Positions 9,963 to 13,545 of a DNA stretch of 13,545 bases are shown in pieces; position 1 is the first letter of the stretch; each line of letters begins with the position of its first letter. The stretch is from the NCBI GenBank assembly GCA_900550335.1, contig URRU01000029.1, positions 1 through 13,545 of the forward strand. The letters are read 5' to 3'. Source of the stretch: an uncultured Clostridium sp. GTDB lineage: Bacteria; Bacillota; Clostridia; Peptostreptococcales; Peptostreptococcaceae. A program made the translations under genes and the position numbers. The notes beneath the pieces were generated by a model that saw only the letters and a program-made list of their open reading frames with translations, made no database searches and had not been told where the DNA came from.

Positions 9963-10013
9963 TATTATTGTTAGAATAATAGTATATTATCATAGAGAAC
10001 AGATTGTTCTTTA
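9963..10013 (+). promoter_or_regulatory. Two tandem hairpins between the reductase and DUF3343 genes
   Basis: TATTATT (9963-9969) pairs with AATAATA (9975-9981) across a five-base loop. AGAACA (9996-10001) then pairs with TGTTCT (10005-10010) across a three-base loop, extendable by a G-U and two A-T pairs. Neither has a proper T-run, so they look more like a leaky terminator or processing/stability element than a full stop. They fill most of the 73-base gap. Confidence 0.4.
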
Positions 10014-10033
10014 AAGCAAAGGAAATGATGTAA

Positions 10034-10288
10034 ATGAAACAGTATTATGTGCTTTTTAACAACCATGAAAATGGTATGAGATTAAAAAAAGAACTAAATA
10101 ATGCAAAGATAAAAGCGGTCATAGCGCCAACACCTAGAAAGCTTAGTAAATGCTGCGGAATTTCTCTTATGATTGAAGAGGAAGATATTGAGAGCATAAG
10201 AAAAATTGCAGAAGAAAAGAAAATAGAGATTTTGGAAATTGACTGGATTGAAAAAGACTTTAACGCATCTAGAGATAGATATTGCTAA
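10034..10288 (+). CDS. DUF3343 protein, putative Se/S carrier-like
   Basis: This 84-residue protein belongs to the small DUF3343 family, which Pfam describes as a putative selenium/sulfur carrier. It starts with a beta-strand, YYVLFNN (4-10), then an amphipathic helix. APTPRKLSKCCGISLMI (31-47) holds the family signature, with adjacent cysteines C40-C41. The chain ends in a cysteine (C84, the last residue). The biochemical function is not established; carrying sulfur or selenium on the CC pair is inferred from the family name and cysteine pattern. In anaerobes, members are often found near double-cubane reductases and selenium genes, as here. The start is preceded by AAAGG about 11 bases upstream. 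It is probably co-transcribed with the reductase, with expression modulated by the hairpins between them, and is closed by the terminator at 10320. Confidence 0.78.
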   Translation: MKQYYVLFNNHENGMRLKKELNNAKIKAVIAPTPRKLSKCCGISLMIEEEDIESIRKIAEEKKIEILEIDWIEKDFNASRDRYC

Positions 10289-10319
10289 AGTAAATTTAAA
10301 AAATTTTATAGAGTTATAT

Positions 10320-10353
10320 AAGGAGATTCCTTTAGAAGGGAGTCTCCTTTTTT
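10320..10353 (+). terminator. Terminator after the DUF3343 gene
   Basis: AAGGAGATTCC (10320-10330) pairs with GGAGTCTCCTT (10339-10349), an 11-base-pair stem with one T-G pair and an eight-base loop. Six T residues follow at 10348-10353. It separates the reductase/DUF3343 unit from the sigB operon. Confidence 0.92.
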
Positions 10354-10466
10354 ATTAAAAAGTATCAAATTATTTTGAAATATAAATGTGCTTTTGAATG
10401 AATAAAATATAATTATTTTTTTGTTAGGAGTAGCAATAGTTTTTATAATTAAGTTATAGTTTTATA

Positions 10467-10487
10467 TGTTATAATAATCGTATACGA
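10467..10487 (+). promoter_or_regulatory. Extended -10 promoter with start-site palindrome, ytxH-sigB operon
   Basis: TGTTATAAT (10467-10475) is an extended -10 element with a perfect TATAAT at 10470-10475; the -35 region is weak. Initiation would fall near 10482, inside the perfect 10-base palindrome TCGTATACGA (10478-10487). It resembles a housekeeping promoter, and I find no convincing sigma-B-type pair here. The leader to the ATG at 10511 is about 29 bases and includes GAGAGGAG (10493-10500). Confidence 0.6.
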
Positions 10488-10510
10488 AAAAAGAGAGGAG
10501 CTGATTTTCA

Positions 10511-10855
10511 ATGAGCGGCAAAAAAGGTGGATTGATGATATTTGGTGCAATAGTAGGTTTTGTAGCAGGACTATTTTTAGCACCTAAAAAAGGATCTGAA
10601 CTTAGAAGGGACGCTAAAGAAAAATTTGACGATATAAAAGAAAATCCAGAAGAAACATTTAAAAGTACTTTTGAGTCTATGAAAAATAAATTAGATACTT
10701 TTTCAGAAACTTTATTTGAAGTAGATGAAGATGGATACGAAGATGTTGATTTGGATGATGAAAATATAGTGATAAGCAGAACATTTAAAGAAGTGGAAGA
10801 TGATATTGATGAAGATATTATTCTAGACCCAGACAAAGAAGAAGAGGAGCTTTAA
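10511..10855 (+). CDS. YtxH-like small membrane protein with acidic tail
   Basis: This 114-residue protein has the YtxH pattern: a short basic start (SGKKGG), a glycine-rich membrane segment at about 8-24 and the signature LAPKKGSELRRDAKEKFDD (23-41) right after it. A soluble helix follows. The last 45 residues (70-114) hold 23 acidic and only three basic residues, which is unusually negative. Function is unknown; in Bacillus subtilis ytxH lies in the stress-induced ytxGHJ operon. It is the first gene after the promoter at 10467. The binding site of the next gene (GAGGAG, 10844-10849) lies in its final codons and only three bases separate the genes, so the two proteins are probably made together. 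Regulation with sigB is inferred from the shared operon. Confidence 0.82.
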   Translation: MSGKKGGLMIFGAIVGFVAGLFLAPKKGSELRRDAKEKFDDIKENPEETFKSTFESMKNKLDTFSETLFEVDEDGYEDVDLDDENIVISRTFKEVEDDIDEDIILDPDKEEEEL

Positions 10856-10858
10856 AAT

Positions 10859-11167
10859 ATGAGCGCAATTGGATGGCAGGTATGTGGAGTTTTATTAGGT
10901 GTTTCTGCAATAATAATTGCTGTTTATTTAGCAAAAACTTTAAACAGTGCATCTAAAACAATAGATAATGCAAACGGACTTGTGAGTAGGGTTACAAAGA
11001 TAGTAGATGAAAATGAAAAAGATTTAAATACTATTGTAAAGAGTGCAGCATCTATAACAGAAAATGTAGATAGTATAGTTGAAACTGTTACTAGTATAGG
11101 AAGTTACATAAATATATTTAGTTTTGTAAAGAAAAAAAGAAAAAATAAGAAGAAAAAAGATAAATAG
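10859..11167 (+). CDS. DUF948 (YtxG-like) small membrane protein with lysine-rich tail
   Basis: This 102-residue protein has one N-terminal membrane segment (about 5-25, GWQVCGVLLGVSAIIIAVYL), then a helical, coiled-coil-like region with Asn/Val/Ile heptads (27-80). This layout is typical of DUF948/YtxG proteins. It ends in an extremely basic run (91-102) with 10 lysine or arginine residues out of 12. Function is unknown; membrane association with a helical extension is inferred. It starts three bases after the ytxH-like gene and precedes rsbV by 47 bases, with no terminator between, so it is likely part of the same transcript. The ytxG/ytxH pairing is known from B. subtilis, where the operon responds to sigma-B. 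The positively charged tail is opposite to the acidic tail of its neighbour. Confidence 0.8.
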   Translation: MSAIGWQVCGVLLGVSAIIIAVYLAKTLNSASKTIDNANGLVSRVTKIVDENEKDLNTIVKSAASITENVDSIVETVTSIGSYINIFSFVKKKRKNKKKKDK

Positions 11168-11214
11168 AAAAAGGAAGTATTTTTAGGGATATAGTTTAAA
11201 TTTGGAGGTGTGAT

Positions 11215-11532
11215 ATGTCGATAAAAATAGAGTCAGCTTTTAATTTAGAAGAGAATATGTGGAATGTTGCTCTTATTGGAGAACTTGATGTTTCTAGTGC
11301 AGAAGTATTTAAAAAATCTCTTAATGATCTTGTTGACGAAAATTCTCAGGATATAAAGATAGACTTAGATAGACTTGAGTATATAGATTCAACTGGATTA
11401 GGAGTAATGGTAGGCGTGCTAAAAAGATTGAAAGTCAATGGTAAGGGTATATACCTTAGTAATCCTAAAAGTAACGTAAGAAAGATATTAGAAATTACGG
11501 GACTTGATAAAATTTTTAATGTGGAGGGATAA
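11215..11532 (+). CDS. rsbV: Anti-sigma factor antagonist RsbV
   Basis: This 105-residue STAS-domain protein has strand-helix alternation and the phosphorylation loop YIDSTGLGVMVG (57-68). S59 is the expected serine phosphorylated by RsbW, with T60 next to it. In the partner-switching scheme, unphosphorylated RsbV binds RsbW and releases SigB; phosphorylated RsbV cannot. The length is normal and the protein is cytoplasmic. The ATG follows GGAGGTG (11203-11209) by five bases, a strong site fitting the need for excess RsbV. The rsbW start lies three bases after its stop. The SpoIIAA alternative is unlikely because the adjacent kinase and sigma factor match RsbW and SigB better. No RsbV phosphatase gene is present in the window. 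Confidence 0.93.
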   Translation: MSIKIESAFNLEENMWNVALIGELDVSSAEVFKKSLNDLVDENSQDIKIDLDRLEYIDSTGLGVMVGVLKRLKVNGKGIYLSNPKSNVRKILEITGLDKIFNVEG

Positions 11533-11535
11533 AAA

Positions 11536-11943
11536 TTGACTTATGAAACTATAAAAATGGAGATAAGTTCAAATCCAGAATATGTGAGTATTATAAGACT
11601 TACTACTTCAGGAATAGCTAATAAAATTGGTTTTTCAATAGATGATATAGAAGATATGAAAGTTGCTGTTTCTGAAGCATGTACTAATGCTATAAAGCAT
11701 AGTGATGATGATAAATTTTTTATAACATTTAAAATGTTTGAATCTGGAATTTGTATAGAGATAAAAGACAACGGAAGAGGTTGTGATGTTAAGGCTATAA
11801 AAGAGCCTGATTTAGATATGCCTAAGGAAAGTGGCTTAGGTCTGTTTATAATAAAGACATTAATGGACGAAGTAAGTATAGAATCAATAGAAAATGAAGG
11901 TACAGTTATTAGAATGACTAAATATTTAGGAGCTGATATTTAA
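11536..11943 (+). CDS. rsbW: Anti-sigma-B factor and serine kinase RsbW
   Basis: This 135-residue GHKL-fold kinase shows the N-box SEACTNAIKH (46-55; E47 general base, N51 metal ligand), the G1 box DNGRGCD (78-84) and the glycine-rich ESGLGLFIIKTL (98-109). Near the N-terminus PEYVSIIRLTTSGIANKIGF (14-33) matches the RsbW type rather than SpoIIAB. It binds SigB to keep it inactive and uses ATP to phosphorylate RsbV. The start is TTG at 11536, six bases after GGAGGGA (11523-11529); no in-frame ATG fits. A weak start codon may keep RsbW below RsbV. Its TAA overlaps the sigB ATG by one base (TAATG), which suggests coupled production of the sigma factor and its inhibitor. Confidence 0.94.
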   Translation: MTYETIKMEISSNPEYVSIIRLTTSGIANKIGFSIDDIEDMKVAVSEACTNAIKHSDDDKFFITFKMFESGICIEIKDNGRGCDVKAIKEPDLDMPKESGLGLFIIKTLMDEVSIESIENEGTVIRMTKYLGADI

Positions 11944-12710
11944 TGAAAAGTGTAGCAGGAGCTGCAAACTACCTGGACATGGATACAAAAGAGCTTTTCA
12001 GACTGTACAGCGATAACAAGGATATTGATATAAGAAATATTCTAATAGAAAGACATCTTTATCTAGCTAGAATACTTGCTAAAAAATATATAAATAAGGG
12101 TGTAGATTATGAAGATATATACCAAGTAGCTTCACTTGCTCTTATTTATGCAATTGATAGATATGATATTAGTAAAGGGTTTGAATTTTCTAGTTTTGCT
12201 ACTCCTACTATAATAGGAGAGATTAAAAAGTATTTTAGAGATAAAGTATGGACTATGAGAGTTCCTAGAAGAATTCAAGAACTTAGCAAAAAAATAAGTA
12301 ATGCTAAAATAGCAATTGAGCAAGAGAAAAAAAGACATCCATCAGTTAAAGATATAGCTGAATATATAGGATGTAGAGAAGAAGATGTTCTTGAAGCTAT
12401 GGAAGCTTCATATAGTTATCAGCCTGTATCACTTGATGCTTCGGGTGGAGATGATTCTGAGGACGATCTTACTCTTTCAGATAGAGTAGGAGTTGAGGAA
12501 AAGAACTTTGGCAGCATAGAACAAAAGGATTTTCTTGATAGATTTATGCAGACTTTAAATGAGCTAGAAGTTAAAATTTTAGAAGATAGATTCTTCCATA
12601 ATAAAACTCAGTCTGTTATAGCAACAGAACTTAATATTTCGCAGATGACAGTATCGAGATTAGAAAAAAAGGTAGTAGAAAAGTTAAAAAAAGAATATGA
12701 AAAAATATAA
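11943..12710 (+). CDS. sigB: RNA polymerase sigma factor SigB
   Basis: This 255-residue sigma-70 family protein belongs to the sigma-B/F/G group. Region 2 (about 35-102) contains GVDYEDIYQVASLALIYAID and FEFSSFATPTIIGEIKKYF, the -10 recognition and melting part. VPRRIQEL (107-114) opens region 3, with AEYIGCREEDVLEAME (139-154) as its helix-turn-helix part. Region 4 has NKTQSVIATELNISQMTVSR (220-239) for -35 recognition. There is no region 1.1. Similarity in FATPTIIGEIK, RDKVW and VPRRIQEL, plus the preceding rsbV and rsbW, supports SigB over the sporulation factor SigF. It would direct stress genes, in clostridia probably oxygen, nitrosative and acid stress. Its start overlaps the rsbW stop by one base, and the operon ends at the terminator at 12719. 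Confidence 0.93.
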   Translation: MKSVAGAANYLDMDTKELFRLYSDNKDIDIRNILIERHLYLARILAKKYINKGVDYEDIYQVASLALIYAIDRYDISKGFEFSSFATPTIIGEIKKYFRDKVWTMRVPRRIQELSKKISNAKIAIEQEKKRHPSVKDIAEYIGCREEDVLEAMEASYSYQPVSLDASGGDDSEDDLTLSDRVGVEEKNFGSIEQKDFLDRFMQTLNELEVKILEDRFFHNKTQSVIATELNISQMTVSRLEKKVVEKLKKEYEKI

Positions 12711-12718
12711 GAGCTTTT

Positions 12719-12750
12719 AAGTGCTATTCAGTTAATGGATAGCACTTTTT
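12719..12750 (+). terminator. Terminator after sigB
   Basis: AAGTGCTATTC (12719-12729) pairs with GGATAGCACTT (12737-12747; one T-G pair) across a seven-base loop. T-rich sequence follows from 12746. It starts nine bases after the sigB stop and ends the operon. Confidence 0.92.
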
Positions 12751-12808
12751 ATTTTTAATTTTAAAGTAATAATAGGTAAAAAAATACAAGTTTTTATCTA
12801 TATATAAA

Positions 12809-12835
12809 TTGATGGTTATAATTTTAAACTATACT
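12809..12835 (+). promoter_or_regulatory. Candidate promoter for the AhpD-like gene
   Basis: TTGATG (12809-12814) and TATACT (12830-12835) are good boxes but only 15 bases apart. TATAAT at 12817-12822 is an alternative -10 with a poor -35. Since the sigB terminator lies upstream, a promoter is needed somewhere in 12751-12914. No clear sigma-B-type pair is visible. Confidence 0.45.
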
Positions 12836-12914
12836 TATGCTAAAGTATTGAAAATAAGGTTTTCAAGTGGTAATTTCATAGTTAGAGATTATAATTTTTT
12901 AGGGGGTTCTAACT

Positions 12915-13265
12915 ATGAAAGACGTAAGAGCAATGGCAGAAGCAACATCAAAAGGTATGGCAGATTTTGCAGCTAATAAACCAGAAATAGCACAGGGATT
13001 TGGGCAGTTTGCAGGAGCAGTTTTATCAGATGGAGCTGTAGATTTAAAAACTAAAGAACTTATAGCAGTAGGTATAGCAGCTTTCAGTAGATGTGAATAC
13101 TGTATAGTAGGACATGTAAATAATGCATTTAAAGCTGGTTGTACAAAAGAAGAAATATTAGAAGCAGCTGGTGTAGCTATAGCATTTGGTGGAGGACCTG
13201 CTTCAGCATATGTAGCAACTACATTAATGGATGCTGTTAATGAATTTGAAAAAGATTACAAATAA
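12915..13265 (+). CDS. AhpD-like / carboxymuconolactone decarboxylase family protein
   Basis: This 116-residue all-helical protein carries the AhpD-type core: E48 in TKELIAVGIA, then the redox pair C60 and C63 in RCEYCIVGH with H67. Family members with this Cys-X-X-Cys-X3-His pattern act as alkylhydroperoxidase-type thiol oxidoreductases or in protein-disulfide exchange; others are decarboxylases lacking the cysteines. Here the intact cysteine pair favours a peroxidase-like or thiol role, but substrate and electron donor are unknown. No AhpC or thioredoxin gene is adjacent. The start is set by AGGGGG (12901-12906) eight bases upstream. It is monocistronic, between the sigB terminator and the rRNA promoter. 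A role in oxidative stress would fit its place beside sigB, but this is inference. Confidence 0.85.
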   Translation: MKDVRAMAEATSKGMADFAANKPEIAQGFGQFAGAVLSDGAVDLKTKELIAVGIAAFSRCEYCIVGHVNNAFKAGCTKEEILEAAGVAIAFGGGPASAYVATTLMDAVNEFEKDYK

Positions 13266-13301
13266 ATTAAAACTAGTTAATATGTAATTAATATAAAATA
13301 T

Positions 13302-13342
13302 AGGTCAATGTGAAATTAATACTTTACATTGGCCTTCTTATA
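13302..13342 (+). terminator. Terminator after the AhpD-like gene
   Basis: AGGTCAATGT (13302-13311) pairs with ACATTGGCCT (13326-13335; one T-G pair). AAA/TTT bases extend the stem into the 14-base loop. The following TTCTTATATT is only a modest T-run, so the terminator is moderate. It lies about 40 bases after the stop and before the rRNA promoter. Confidence 0.72.
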
Positions 13343-13385
13343 TTATAGAATATATTTCATCACTTCAAATAATTGTAAAAATTAA

Positions 13386-13452
13386 CTTTAAAAATTTTTA
13401 AAAAAACTTTTTAAAAAGTATTGACGATTAATAAAGAAGATGATAATATAAT
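13386..13452 (+). promoter_or_regulatory. rRNA promoter with UP-element-like A/T tract
   Basis: An A/T run with phased A- and T-tracts (13386-13419) lies directly before TTGACG (13421-13426), as in the UP elements of strong rRNA promoters. The -10 is ambiguous: TAATAT (13444-13449) gives a 17-base spacer, GATAAT (13442-13447) 15, and the perfect TATAAT (13447-13452) 20. Initiation near 13455-13460 gives a leader of about 30 bases. That leader contains a small CGAC/GTCG hairpin (13458-13473). Confidence 0.75.
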
Positions 13453-13489
13453 ACTTGCGACGGCGATAAGTCGTAAAAATAAATAAAGA

Positions 13490-13545
13490 ATATGTGGTTA
13501 TTATAGAAGAGAGGATACACCTGTTCCCATTCCGAACACAGAAGT
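13490..13545 (+). rRNA. rrf: 5S ribosomal RNA (5' part, cut by the window end)
   Basis: The universally conserved stretch CACCTGTTCCCATTCCGAAC (13518-13537) followed by ACAGAAGT is the 5S rRNA loop B/C and helix III region. Aligning without gaps to the E. coli 5S numbering puts nucleotide 1 at about 13491, so the start is accurate to one or two bases. About 56 of the usual ~117 nucleotides are visible. It lies some 30 bases downstream of a strong promoter, with no 16S or 23S gene before it in the window. Confidence 0.93.

Noticed and set aside
10462..10836. 124-residue minus-strand frame over the ytxH-like gene
   Set aside because: It is a Ser-rich complement of an acidic coding region, has no binding site, and would cover the sigB operon promoter.
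11186..11199. Sigma-B-like boxes before rsbV (GGGATAT and GTTTAA)
   Set aside because: They are in the wrong order and spacing: the GTTTAA lies downstream of the GGGATAT, and no -10 follows it before the start codon.
11215..12710. spoIIAA-spoIIAB-sigF sporulation operon
   Set aside because: The kinase N-terminal segment and sigma region 2/3 motifs match RsbW and SigB better, and the small membrane genes upstream fit a stress operon.
12856..12874. Possible sigma-B promoter (GGTTTTC then TGGTAA) before the AhpD-like gene
   Set aside because: The two boxes are only a few bases apart instead of about 13-17.

Overview
The window is AT-rich low-GC Gram-positive DNA that looks like an anaerobic clostridial genome, most likely Peptostreptococcaceae (Clostridioides/Peptostreptococcus relatives). 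This rests on near-exclusive AGA arginine codons, strong GGAGG-type ribosome binding sites, and a gene order (yaaA-recF-gyrB-gyrA, then ytxH-like/DUF948-rsbV-rsbW-sigB, then rRNA) that resembles the region after dnaN in C. difficile. The species cannot be fixed from the sequence alone.

Layout. 1-194: 3' end of a DNA-deoxyinosine/uracil glycosylase-like gene with codon use unlike the rest of the window. 195-519: a rho-independent terminator, repeats and an extended -10 promoter. 520-6219: a co-directional replication/repair operon of yaaA (S4 RNA-binding), recF, gyrB and gyrA, closed by a strong bidirectional terminator. 6271-8391 (minus): an S15-family Xaa-Pro dipeptidyl-peptidase with a clear sigma-A-type promoter. 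8392-8685: a divergent intergenic region rich in inverted repeats. 8686-10288: a double-cubane-cluster-type reductase of the 2-hydroxyacyl-CoA dehydratase superfamily and a DUF3343 (putative Se/S carrier) protein, closed by a terminator. 10467-12750: a probable five-gene operon ytxH-ytxG(DUF948)-rsbV-rsbW-sigB encoding two small membrane proteins and a complete partner-switching module for the general stress sigma factor. 12915-13265: a small AhpD/carboxymuconolactone-decarboxylase-like protein. 13386-13545: an UP-element-like A/T tract, a promoter and the first ~56 nt of a 5S rRNA, suggesting an rRNA unit that begins with 5S.

How the genes work together. The first operon supplies gyrase and RecF-mediated gap repair. 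The sigB operon is a standard regulatory cassette: RsbW binds SigB or phosphorylates RsbV, and dephosphorylated RsbV frees SigB. No RsbV phosphatase is present, so the stress input must be encoded elsewhere. The pepX and reductase/DUF3343 genes sit as an accessory block between gyrA and the sigB operon. The ATP-dependent electron activator that a double-cubane reductase needs is not in the window.

Most notable points: the orphan double-cubane reductase/DUF3343 pair, the oppositely charged tails of the two small membrane proteins ahead of rsbV, a methionine at the usual acidic quinolone-bridge position of GyrA, and the 5S-first rRNA unit. Most of the window is otherwise conserved housekeeping; I see no CRISPR array, insertion sequence, prophage or tRNA gene.
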